The notes: generated by a model from the letters alone, not told the origin. A stretch of 12,721 nt of DNA from Acidobacteriota bacterium (GCA_022563115.1 JADFNY010000060.1:1-12721); one strand, 5' to 3'; counted from the stretch's first letter, positions 5,538-12,423 are shown. Translations and numbers: made by a program.

Positions 5538-6896
5538 ATGGCTGACGAGCTGACCAAAGGACGGACGCTGCCGCACAATTTGGAGGCGGAGCGGTCTGTT
5601 CTCGGCGCCATCCTGCTCGACAACGCGGCCGTTAATCCCGCCGGCGAGACCCTCATTCCCGAGGATTTCTACGGCGAAGCGCACCGCGTCGTCTTCGAGG
5701 CGATGGTGGCGCTTTCGGAGGACAATTCCCCCATCGACCCGGTGACGGTGGCGGAGCGTCTCGAGCGCTCCGGTCAGCTCGAGCGCGCCGGCGGCCTGGG
5801 CTATCTCTCGACCCTGATGGATGGGCTGCCGCGGGCACTGAACGTGGCGCAATACGCCCACATCGTCAAAGACAAGTCGTCGTTGCGGAACCTCATCTCG
5901 TCGGCGAACGCCATTATTACCTCGGCGATCGCCGGCGACGAGGACACCGACGACATCATCGACCAGGCCGAGCGGCGCATCTTCGAGATCGCTGAGGACA
6001 AGGTCAAGCGCGGCTTCCTGTCGATCCAGGATCTCGCCGGCGAGACCAAGCACCAGCTCGAGGAGCTGCACCAGCGGCGCGAGTTCATCACCGGCGTGCC
6101 GACCGGCTTCAAGCGCCTCGACACGCTGACCGCGGGCCTGCAGGCTGGCGACCTGATCATCATCGCGGGACGGCCGTCGATGGGCAAGACGGCGCTGGCT
6201 CTCAACATCGCCCAACACGTCGCGCTGCGGCACGATGGGTCGGTGGGCATCTTCTCGCTCGAGATGTCGACCCAGCAGCTCATCCGTCGGCTGATGTCGT
6301 CGGAGGCACAGGTCGACAACCACAAGCTGGCTACCGGATTCCTCTCCGACAAGGATCTCAACGACCTCCTCAACGCGTTGCAATACCTGGCTTCCGCGAA
6401 GATCTTCGTCGATGACACCGCCAACCCGTCGTTGCTGGAGATGCGGTCCAAGGCGCGGCGGCTGAAGGCGGAGCACGGCCTCGACCTGCTGATCATCGAC
6501 TACCTGCAGCTAATGAGCCTTGGCCGCTTCGAGAACCGCAACCTCGAGATCGGCGCGATATCGAGGGCCTTGAAGGGATTGGCCAAGGAGCTCGAGCTAC
6601 CGGTGATCGCGCTGTCGCAGCTATCGCGCGCCCCGGAGGCACGCTCCGAGCACCGGCCGCAGCTTTCCGACCTTCGCGAATCCGGAAATTTGGAGCAGGA
6701 CGCCGACGTGGTCTCGTTCATCTACCGCGAAGAGGTCTACAACTCCGACCCGGCCGTCCAGGGCACCGCCGAGCTGATCATCGCCAAGCAGCGCAACGGC
6801 CCCATCGGCACGGTGCCGCTGGCCTTCCTGAAGCAGTACACCACCTTCAAGGACCGCGAGGACCGCGACGAACCTTGGGGGGCGGGCGGTTCGTGA
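5538..6896 (+). CDS. dnaB: Replicative DNA helicase DnaB
   Basis: DnaB is the ring-shaped hexameric helicase that unwinds DNA ahead of the replisome. The 452 residues include the N-terminal primase-interacting domain (~1-110: PHNLEAERSVLGAILLD through AQYAHIVKDKS), a linker, and the RecA-like motor. The motor shows Walker A GRPSMGKT (211-218), FSLEMS, Walker B LLIIDYLQLM (317-326), LSQLSR and SFIYREEVY, which holds the arginine-finger region. It is full-length with no intein. No Shine-Dalgarno sequence precedes the ATG, and a possible -10 box ends only 6 bases upstream, so the mRNA may be leaderless. The rplI-dnaB-alr order is widespread. The last five codons and the stop lie inside the left arm of a 34-nt inverted repeat (6881-6914), so the C-terminus (WGAGGS) may derive partly from that element. 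Confidence 0.97.
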   Translation: MADELTKGRTLPHNLEAERSVLGAILLDNAAVNPAGETLIPEDFYGEAHRVVFEAMVALSEDNSPIDPVTVAERLERSGQLERAGGLGYLSTLMDGLPRALNVAQYAHIVKDKSSLRNLISSANAIITSAIAGDEDTDDIIDQAERRIFEIAEDKVKRGFLSIQDLAGETKHQLEELHQRREFITGVPTGFKRLDTLTAGLQAGDLIIIAGRPSMGKTALALNIAQHVALRHDGSVGIFSLEMSTQQLIRRLMSSEAQVDNHKLATGFLSDKDLNDLLNALQYLASAKIFVDDTANPSLLEMRSKARRLKAEHGLDLLIIDYLQLMSLGRFENRNLEIGAISRALKGLAKELELPVIALSQLSRAPEARSEHRPQLSDLRESGNLEQDADVVSFIYREEVYNSDPAVQGTAELIIAKQRNGPIGTVPLAFLKQYTTFKDREDRDEPWGAGGS

Positions 6897-7043
6897 ACAG
6901 AGCACGCTGCAGGGGCGGCGCTGCACGGTCATCTACGGCGTTGCCGCTCCTCGACGATGCTTTGCATCGCCTGCGTCACGGCGCCTTGTAGCTGGCCGCG
7001 CATCACCATCCCTGCAGCATGCTCTATTCACGAACCGCCCGCC
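6881..7043. repeat. Structured intergenic repeat, copy 2, inside a 34-nt inverted repeat at the dnaB 3' end
   Basis: Inverted arms at 6881-6914 and 7010-7043 match at 32 of 34 positions. They enclose the second copy of the 71-nt core (6927-6997). Core stems are CGGTCA (6926-6931) with TGGCCG (6993-6998), CTACGGCG (6933-6940) with CGCC..GTAG (6982-6985 and 6988-6991), and the apical CGATGC-TTT-GCATCG (6955-6969). Compared with copy 1, the fold is kept by paired changes (6935/6989 and 6959/6965). The 34-nt outer arms are unrelated to the outer stems of copy 1. Both arm mismatches are C.A on this strand and G.U on the other. The left arm includes the dnaB stop codon. No T-run follows, so it is not a classical terminator. 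Function is unknown. Confidence 0.85.
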
Positions 7044-7051
7044 GGATGTTG

Positions 7052-7140
7052 TTAACAGGGAGCTGAAGAACTCCCGGGTAGTGGGGGACTAAAAGTCCCC
7101 CACTACCAACTCCCGACGGAGTTCTTCAGCTCCCTGTTAA
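7052..7140. repeat. Perfect 23-bp palindrome enclosing a 14-bp hairpin, directly before alr
   Basis: Arms at 7052-7074 and 7118-7140 are perfect inverted repeats of 23 bases, starting TTAACAGGGAGCTGAAG. Between them GGTAGTGGGGGACT (7077-7090) and its exact complement (7094-7107) form a second perfect stem with a 3-base AAA loop. The short direct repeat AACTCCCG occurs at 7069-7076 and 7108-7115. The structure ends 9 bases before the alr ATG, so in a transcript read through from dnaB it could limit access to the alr start. It lacks a T-run on either side, so an intrinsic terminator is unlikely. It could also be a small non-autonomous inverted-repeat element. A related half-arm occurs inverted at 12389-12412. 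Confidence 0.85.
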
Positions 7141-7149
7141 TGTCAAACC

Positions 7150-8376
7150 ATGGGGAATCCGGCGGGTAAGTGGGCCTCTGAGCTTCGACCGACGTGGGTC
7201 GAGATCGACCTTGATGCGTTGGCGCGCAACTACGCTCGGGTGCGTGAACTGGTGGCTCCGCGCCGGGTTTGGTGTGTGGTCAAGGCAGACGCCTACGGCC
7301 ATGGGGCCGTGCCTGTAAGCCGCCGTTTGGCAGCGGAGGGCGCCGATGCGTTCGCCGTCGCCACCGTCGATGAGGGCATCGAGTTACGCGAGGCGGAGAT
7401 CGGCGGCGACATCCTTGTGATGGCGGGAGTCGAGCCCCTACCCGAAGGTGGGGCCGGTGGGGCCCCAGAAATCGCCTGCGAGGCGGTAGGCAACGACCTC
7501 GACGTGGCGGTGTGGAGCCGGGCGGCGGCGGAAATGCTCGGTGACGCGACGCGGCGGGCCGGGGGTGCCCCGTGCCGCGTTCACCTCAAAGTGGACACTG
7601 GGATGGGCCGTCTCGGCGTGCTGGTCGCCGAGGCACCGGGCGCTGCTGTCGAGTTGACCTCTCAGATCGCGGCGATCGACGGGATCGACCTGGTCGGTGT
7701 GTTCTCGAATCTGGCCGCGGCGGATGCCGGGCCCGATGACCCGTGCAGCGAGCACAACCTCGTCCAAGTGGAGCGGTTCGTCGGCTTTTGCCGCGCCCTC
7801 GACGAGCGAGGCGTGCTGCCGGCGCGCCGCCATCTGAGCAACAGCGCCGCGATCCTGCAGCACGATGCGGCGTGGGACGCCGACTGGTGCACCGGGGTCC
7901 GGCCCGGAATCTCGCTGCTCGGGGTGCGTTCCTTTCGCGGCAGCGTAACCTTCGAGCTCGAGTCCGTTATGTCTTGGCACAGCGCCGTAGCTGCGGTGCG
8001 TGACCTGCCGGAAGGTTGGCCGATCGGTTATGGAGGACATCGCCGGGCGGAGCGCGATTGTACGATCGCAGTGGTGCCCGTGGGGTACCATGATGGCTTT
8101 CCGCGCGCCCTTTCCGACCATGCAGAAGTTCTGGTCGGCGGGCGGCGTGCCCAGGTGGTGGGAGCGATCAGTATGGATCTGACCCTCGTCGACATCACCG
8201 GAATTCCCGGAGTCAGCGGAGGGACTCCGGTTGTTTTGCTCGGCTCGAGGGACGACCCGGGGGTAGAGCCGATAGGTGCGGAGGAAATGGCCCAACGGGC
8301 CGGGTCGATCGCGCACGAGGTCCTGTGCCGTATCGGCAGCCGCGTACCGCGGCGATTCGTAGGCCGGGAGTCGTGA
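7150..8376 (+). CDS. alr: Alanine racemase (PLP-dependent)
   Basis: Alr interconverts L- and D-alanine in the cytoplasm and supplies D-Ala for peptidoglycan. The 408-residue product has the N-terminal TIM-barrel start WVEIDLDALARNY, the PLP-binding lysine Lys45 in VVKADAYGHG, KVDTGMGRLGV, HLSNSAAIL, and the second catalytic residue Tyr294 in IGYGGHRRA. The C-terminal beta domain contains VPVGYHDGFPRAL and GAISMDLTLVDIT. It is somewhat longer than typical enzymes (~360-390), with extra residues around 98-135. The ATG at 7150 leaves a sensible N-terminus, but no Shine-Dalgarno sequence is visible; the bases just before it belong to the palindrome at 7052-7140. The stop overlaps the GTG start of the next gene (GTGA), which couples alr to the MCE transporter genes. 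Confidence 0.96.
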   Translation: MGNPAGKWASELRPTWVEIDLDALARNYARVRELVAPRRVWCVVKADAYGHGAVPVSRRLAAEGADAFAVATVDEGIELREAEIGGDILVMAGVEPLPEGGAGGAPEIACEAVGNDLDVAVWSRAAAEMLGDATRRAGGAPCRVHLKVDTGMGRLGVLVAEAPGAAVELTSQIAAIDGIDLVGVFSNLAAADAGPDDPCSEHNLVQVERFVGFCRALDERGVLPARRHLSNSAAILQHDAAWDADWCTGVRPGISLLGVRSFRGSVTFELESVMSWHSAVAAVRDLPEGWPIGYGGHRRAERDCTIAVVPVGYHDGFPRALSDHAEVLVGGRRAQVVGAISMDLTLVDITGIPGVSGGTPVVLLGSRDDPGVEPIGAEEMAQRAGSIAHEVLCRIGSRVPRRFVGRES

Positions 8377-9143
8377 AGGGGCTGATCGAAGGAATCGGCG
8401 GGTTTGTGGTCGAGGTCCTCGAGGAGACCGGCCGCACCGGGATGCTGTTGCTCCAGAGCATCGCCACGCTGCGGCGCCCGCCCTACTACATCAGGGTGTT
8501 GTTCGAGCAAATGCTCGAGGTCGGGGTCCGGTCGATACCGATCGTGGTGGTCACCGCCGTGTTCAGCGGCGCGGTTTTCGCGCTGCAGACCTGGGAGGGG
8601 TTTGAGAGCTATGGAACGACCAGCTTTGTCGGACCGGTAGTCGCGATGGCGATTACCCGCGAGATGGTGCCTGTTCTCACCTCGCTGATGGTGTCGGGCC
8701 GAGCCGGAGGGGCGATGGCGGCGGAGATCGGTACCATGGTCGTCACCGAGCAGGTCGACGCCCTGCGCACCATGGCCGTCGATCCGGTCGAGTACCTCGT
8801 CGTGCCCCGCATCCTGGCGACCGTGTTCATGCTGCCGGTGACGGTGCTCATCGGCGACATGCTCGGCCTCTGGGGCGGCTCGCTGGTGGTCGTAAATCTT
8901 CATGGTTCGAGCCCCACGGCTTACTGGGACGGAGTCTGGGGGGCCCTTGCCCTCAGAGACCTCAACAGCGGGTTGATCAAAGCGGCGGTGTTCGGCCTGC
9001 TGATCGCGCTGTTCGGTTGCCAGAACGGATTTCACACCAGCGGCGGTGCCCAGGGCGTGGGCCGCGCCACGACGCGGGCGGTGGTCAGCGGCAGCATGTC
9101 GATCCTGATCACCAACTTTTTCCTCACCAAGATATTGCTCTGA
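8373..9143 (+). CDS. mlaE: MCE/Mla-type ABC transporter permease (MlaE family)
   Basis: This inner-membrane permease of an MCE lipid transporter moves phospholipids with the ATPase and MCE protein encoded next. The 256 residues show the MlaE/YrbE features: an amphipathic N-terminal helix, hydrophobic segments near IPIVVVTAVFSGAVFALQ, VVAMAITREMVPVLTSLMVSGRAGGAMAAEIGTM, and the strongly conserved EQVDALRTMAVDPVEYLVVPRILA-type block that contacts the ATPase. The GTG start at 8373 is preferred: it overlaps the alr stop as GTGA, has GGGAG (8366-8370) just upstream, and gives the usual MlaE length. An in-frame ATG at 8325 would overlap alr by 52 bases and add a polar, non-family N-terminus. Its own stop overlaps the ATPase start (TGATG). 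Confidence 0.93.
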   Translation: MKGLIEGIGGFVVEVLEETGRTGMLLLQSIATLRRPPYYIRVLFEQMLEVGVRSIPIVVVTAVFSGAVFALQTWEGFESYGTTSFVGPVVAMAITREMVPVLTSLMVSGRAGGAMAAEIGTMVVTEQVDALRTMAVDPVEYLVVPRILATVFMLPVTVLIGDMLGLWGGSLVVVNLHGSSPTAYWDGVWGALALRDLNSGLIKAAVFGLLIALFGCQNGFHTSGGAQGVGRATTRAVVSGSMSILITNFFLTKILL

Positions 9144-9994
9144 TGACCGCACACGACAGCGAATTCGAGGTCGCCGCCAACGACGATGAACCTCGGGTCG
9201 CCGACGGCGGCGATGAGCCTCAGGCCACCGACGGCGGAACCGAGCCGCTCATCAGGGTCGAAGGCCTGCACAAGTCGTTCGGCGACCTCGAGGTCCTGCG
9301 CGGCGCCGACCTGTCGGTTTCCAAGGGTGAGTCGATGGTCGTCATTGGCGGCAGCGGCACGGGGAAGAGCGTCCTGATCAAGCACATCATCGGGCTGTTG
9401 CGCCCGGATGAGGGGAAGGTCACGGTCGACGGGCGGGTGGTTGCCCAGTTGAGACGGTCGGATCTCGGCGAGTTGCGCCGCGGCATGGGGATGTTGTTCC
9501 AGTACGCGGCGCTCTTCGACTCGATGACGGTGGGCGATAACGTCGCCTTCGCGTTACGCCAGCACACCCGCATGAACGCGGCGGAGATCGCCGATCGCGT
9601 CGAGGAGGTGCTCGCCATGGTCGGGTTGTCGGGGGTGCAGGAGAAGTGGCCGGCGGAGTTATCGGGCGGCATGAAGAAGCGCGCCGGGTTGGCCCGCGCC
9701 CTCGCCCTCGGCCCCCAGATTGTCCTCTACGACGAGCCCACAACCGGGCTCGACCCCATTCTCGCCGACCAGATCAACGACTTGATCCTCGACTTCCATC
9801 AGCGGCTCCATGTCACTTCGGTGACGATCACCCACGACATGATCTCGGCCTACAAGATCGGCGATCGAATTGCGATGCTACACGAGGGCCGCATCGAGGA
9901 GGTCGGTACGCCGGAAGAGATCCAGAACAGCAGCAACCCGGTCGTCCAACAGTTCATCCATGGCCGGGCGGAAGGGCCCATTACGACCAGGTAG
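9143..9994 (+). CDS. mlaF: MCE/Mla-type ABC transporter ATP-binding protein (MlaF family)
   Basis: This cytoplasmic ATPase powers the MlaE-type permease. In 283 residues all ABC motifs are present: Walker A GGSGTGKS (69-76), the Q-loop in MLFQYAALFDSMTVGDNVAF (typical of MlaF), the signature LSGGMKKRAGLARAL, Walker B IVLYDEPTTGLDP and the H-loop THD. The C-terminus (EEIQNSSNPVVQQFIHG) also fits MlaF. About 35 residues precede the domain; they are acidic and contain the imperfect duplication DEPRVADGGDEPQATDGG, absent from most MlaF proteins and probably disordered. The ATG at 9143 overlaps the permease stop (ATGA-type junction), favouring it over upstream in-frame codons. The MCE gene begins 17 bases after the stop. 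Confidence 0.95.
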   Translation: MTAHDSEFEVAANDDEPRVADGGDEPQATDGGTEPLIRVEGLHKSFGDLEVLRGADLSVSKGESMVVIGGSGTGKSVLIKHIIGLLRPDEGKVTVDGRVVAQLRRSDLGELRRGMGMLFQYAALFDSMTVGDNVAFALRQHTRMNAAEIADRVEEVLAMVGLSGVQEKWPAELSGGMKKRAGLARALALGPQIVLYDEPTTGLDPILADQINDLILDFHQRLHVTSVTITHDMISAYKIGDRIAMLHEGRIEEVGTPEEIQNSSNPVVQQFIHGRAEGPITTR

Positions 9995-10011
9995 CCCCGG
10001 GGAGCGACATC

Positions 10012-11451
10012 ATGAGCGTGGAACTGAAGGTAGGCGCGGTTGTTCTGGTTGCCATCGCGGTGGCGGCCGGCTTTATCCTCAACATGAATGACACGGCGGG
10101 CTTCTTCGGGTCGCCGACCGACGTGTACCGCGTCGAGGTGCGATTCAACAGCGTCTCCGGCCTCGGCACCGACGCTATCGTTCGCCTGGCCGGCGTCTAT
10201 ATCGGACGTGTCGAGAACATCGGCCTGACCGACGACGGCCGGGCCGTGGTGACCCTGAGGATCGGGAACGGTGTCATCCTGCGCGCCGACGCGACCGCTT
10301 CGGTCGCTTCCCAAGGAATGCTCGGGGAGAAGTACTTGGAGATCGCCGCCGGGACATCGACAAGCCCCGTGGTCACCGATGGCGGCTCGATTCTCCCCGG
10401 CGCGGCGGTTTCTATCGACCAAATGGTGGTGGTCATGAACAACATCGCCGCCGACGCGCAGGAGATGACCAACGCGCTGAGCAACGTCTTCGGCAGCGAG
10501 GCCGGTGAGACCCGCATGCAGGCGATCCTCGAAAACACCGAGGCGCTGGTCCGCGACCTCGGGCAGATCGCGCGCGGCAACCAGGCGGCGATCGCCGCCA
10601 GCATGACCAATATCGAAGGGCTCACCGAGGCGCTGGCCGAGTCGGTCCCGGTGATGATCGAGAACTACCGGTCGCTCGCCACCGAGGCCGCGTCGCTGGT
10701 CGCCGACAATGAAGACGGGGTCAGTGCCACGATTGCGGAGGTGCGCGACCTCATCGCCGGCGTCGACCGCTCGGTCCTGCAGCTCGAGGAGATCTTGCAG
10801 AAGATCAACACCGGGGACGGCACGGCGGCGCAGCTGATCAATACTTCGGACACCATCGACAAGGTCAACGACGCGCTCGATACGATCGACGACTCGCTGG
10901 CGGCGTTCGACTCGTTCTTCAACCGCGTCGGCTCGACGCAGTTCAGCTTCAGCCTGCGCTCGGAGTGGTACGCCTCCGACGAGGCGACCAAGAACTACTT
11001 CGGCTTTCGCGTCGGGCTGGGTGCGAGCAACACACGGGGCTTCATCGTCGAGCTCGTCAACGACAACATCGGGTTGCCGGTCGTCGAGACGTTCCTCACC
11101 GAAACGCTCGATTCCAGCGGCGGAGTCGTTGGCTTCGACATTACCCGGGTGACGTCGCGCGACGACGCCTTCAAGTTGTCTGCATTGTTTGCGTCTCGGT
11201 TCACCAACTGGCAGTTCCGTGGCGGCCTGATGGAGAACGAGGCGGGCGTCGGCATCGACTACTTCGTAGGTTCTGATCGGCTGCGGTTCACGCTCGAGGG
11301 CTGGGACTTCGGCCGCAACCCGGATCCCCACTTGAAGTTCCGCGGCCAGGTCGACATCTTGGACCGGTTGTTCGTCAGCGTCGGCGCCGACGACCTCTTG
11401 TCGAGCGATTTCCGCCAGTTCTTCATCGGCGCGGGCTTCAAGTTCCGCTAG
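10012..11451 (+). CDS. MCE-domain lipid transport protein with helical segment and C-terminal beta-barrel-like domain (MlaD-related)
   Basis: MCE proteins bind lipid on the periplasmic side of an MlaE-type permease. The 479 residues divide into four parts. A single N-terminal membrane anchor covers ~7-23. One MCE domain covers ~38-117 (VRFNSVSGLGTDAIVRLAGVYIGRVENI, LGEKYLEI). A long helix-prone segment lies at ~140-305 with heptad-like hydrophobics, as in needle-forming MCE proteins. A region from ~308 to the end is made of alternating strands (FSFSLRSEWY, YFGFRVGLG, RLRFTLEGWDFG, HLKFRGQVDI, FFIGAGFKFR), ending with aromatic residues as outer-membrane barrels do. E. coli MlaD has only the first two parts. 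A single chain could therefore span from inner to outer membrane; this is inference. GGGGAG (9999-10004) precedes the ATG by 7 bases. No mlaA, mlaB or mlaC homologue is in the window. Confidence 0.9.
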   Translation: MSVELKVGAVVLVAIAVAAGFILNMNDTAGFFGSPTDVYRVEVRFNSVSGLGTDAIVRLAGVYIGRVENIGLTDDGRAVVTLRIGNGVILRADATASVASQGMLGEKYLEIAAGTSTSPVVTDGGSILPGAAVSIDQMVVVMNNIAADAQEMTNALSNVFGSEAGETRMQAILENTEALVRDLGQIARGNQAAIAASMTNIEGLTEALAESVPVMIENYRSLATEAASLVADNEDGVSATIAEVRDLIAGVDRSVLQLEEILQKINTGDGTAAQLINTSDTIDKVNDALDTIDDSLAAFDSFFNRVGSTQFSFSLRSEWYASDEATKNYFGFRVGLGASNTRGFIVELVNDNIGLPVVETFLTETLDSSGGVVGFDITRVTSRDDAFKLSALFASRFTNWQFRGGLMENEAGVGIDYFVGSDRLRFTLEGWDFGRNPDPHLKFRGQVDILDRLFVSVGADDLLSSDFRQFFIGAGFKFR

Positions 11452-11459
11452 CAGGGTGG

Positions 11460-11476
11460 TAGCAGGCGGTGGTGAA
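11460..11476 (+). repeat. 17-bp intergenic repeat, copy after the MCE gene (partner 3750-3766)
   Basis: TAGCAGGCGGTGGTGAA occurs here and, identically, at 3750-3766, where its first three bases are the hppA stop codon. Just upstream, the MCE gene stop starts a similar TAGCAGGGTGG (11449-11459), so the motif is partly tandem here. Both copies lie immediately after a gene. The motif resembles the palindrome arm at 7052-7074 (TTAACAGGGAGCTGAAGAA). Confidence 0.7.
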
Positions 11477-11482
11477 CGTGTG

Positions 11483-12382
11483 ATGGGTCTGGTTGCGACG
11501 ACTGCGAACATCGCCGGCAGGGTGCTGGTTTTCGGCGGCATGGGGCAGGTCGGCCAGGGGTTGGTGCGCCAGGCTGGAGAAGGCGCCGTCGTTGCTTTGG
11601 GTCGCGAGCATGCCGACCTGACCGACGCCGCGGCCGTCGAAGCGGTGCTCGATGAATACGACCCGGCCGTGGTCGTCAACGCCGCCGCCTTCCAGCCCGT
11701 CGATCTGTGCGAGAGCGAGCTTCGGCAGGCCTTCGCGCTCAACTCGCTGGCGCCGGGAATGTTGGCGGCGGCGTGCGAGCGGCGCGATATCCGGTTGATC
11801 CACCTGTCGACCGACTATGTTTTTGGCAGCGCGCAACAGACTCCCTATGCGGAGAGCGACTGTCCCCGCCCGCTGAGCGTCTATGCCAGGTCGAAGCTCG
11901 CCGGGGAGCACGTGGTGCTGACCGCGAGCCCACGGCATTGCGTCGTGCGGACGTCGTCGGTCTACGGGCGAACCCTGCCTGGCCGCGGCACGTCGCCGTT
12001 CGTCGAGCGCATGTTGCGACGCGCCATGGACGAAGAGCCGACCCGTGTGGTCGACGATCAGGTGGTCAGCCCGACCTACGCGGAAGATCTGGGCGCCGCC
12101 CTCTGGACCCTCGCCGGCAGCGACAGGGCGGGGCTCTTCCATATGGCGGGCGGCACCCCGGCATCGTGGTACGAGGTCGCCGAGCGGGTGTTCAGGTTTG
12201 CCGGTCGCCTCGACTTGCTCGGCCGCACGACGACGGAAGAATTCGGCGCCGCGGCGCCGCGACCGTCGTACTCGGCGTTGCGCAGCGAACGTTGGAGCGA
12301 GCTCGGCATCGACCCGTTGCCGGGAATCGACGACGGCCTCGAGCGACACCTGGCAACCGCGCATCCGGAGCTCGCCGGCTAG
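11483..12382 (+). CDS. rfbD: dTDP-4-dehydrorhamnose reductase-like (RmlD-family) NAD(P)-dependent reductase
   Basis: RmlD reduces dTDP-4-dehydrorhamnose to dTDP-L-rhamnose for surface polysaccharides. The 299-residue product is a short-chain dehydrogenase of the extended type. It has a nucleotide-binding GGMGQVG near the N-terminus, VVNAAAFQPVDLCE, HLSTDYVFG (Thr110 as the catalytic Ser/Thr), YARSKLAGE (Tyr134 and Lys138), VRTSSVYG, and a C-terminal substrate half (TYAEDLGAALW, LFHMAGG, RPSYSALRSER). These match RmlD closely. However, no rmlA, rmlB or rmlC is nearby, so another 4-ketohexose or a related role is possible. ATG 11483 is chosen because it leaves a short lead before the Rossmann motif; the in-frame GTG at 11456 would add 9 residues encoded by the repeat at 11460-11476. 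No strong ribosome binding site is seen for either. Confidence 0.85.
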   Translation: MGLVATTANIAGRVLVFGGMGQVGQGLVRQAGEGAVVALGREHADLTDAAAVEAVLDEYDPAVVVNAAAFQPVDLCESELRQAFALNSLAPGMLAAACERRDIRLIHLSTDYVFGSAQQTPYAESDCPRPLSVYARSKLAGEHVVLTASPRHCVVRTSSVYGRTLPGRGTSPFVERMLRRAMDEEPTRVVDDQVVSPTYAEDLGAALWTLAGSDRAGLFHMAGGTPASWYEVAERVFRFAGRLDLLGRTTTEEFGAAAPRPSYSALRSERWSELGIDPLPGIDDGLERHLATAHPELAG

Positions 12383-12388
12383 CAGGTC

Positions 12389-12412
12389 CCGGAAGTTCTT
12401 CAGCACCCGGCT
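12389..12412 (-). repeat. Half-arm related to the pre-alr palindrome, between rfbD and hsp20
   Basis: AGTTCTTCAGCACCCGGCTAA (12392-12412) matches the right arm of the palindrome (7120-7140) at 18 of 21 positions, including an unbroken 11-mer AGTTCTTCAGC. Read on the - strand it gives TTAGCCGGGTGCTGAAGAACT. It lies in the 41-base gap between two convergent genes, and no second arm is visible nearby. Confidence 0.6.
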
Positions 12413-12423
12413 AACGGCGCAGG

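Noticed and set aside
5538..6896. Intein in dnaB
   Set aside because: DnaB is a common intein host, but the motor domain is continuous through Walker A and B and the length is normal.
7077..7107. Inner 14-bp hairpin as an intrinsic terminator
   Set aside because: The stem is strong but neither strand has a T-run after it.
9017..9142. Upstream extension of the MlaF frame
   Set aside because: It lies inside the permease gene; the TGATG junction at 9141-9145 is a typical coupled start.
9646..10011. Upstream extension of the MCE frame
   Set aside because: It overlaps mlaF in another frame and encodes Arg/Pro-rich shadow sequence; the membrane anchor starts right after ATG 10012, which has GGGGAG upstream.
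9850..11742. 630-codon open frame on the - strand
   Set aside because: Longest - strand frame, but antisense to the MCE gene and its flanks, spanning gene boundaries, with no recognisable motif.
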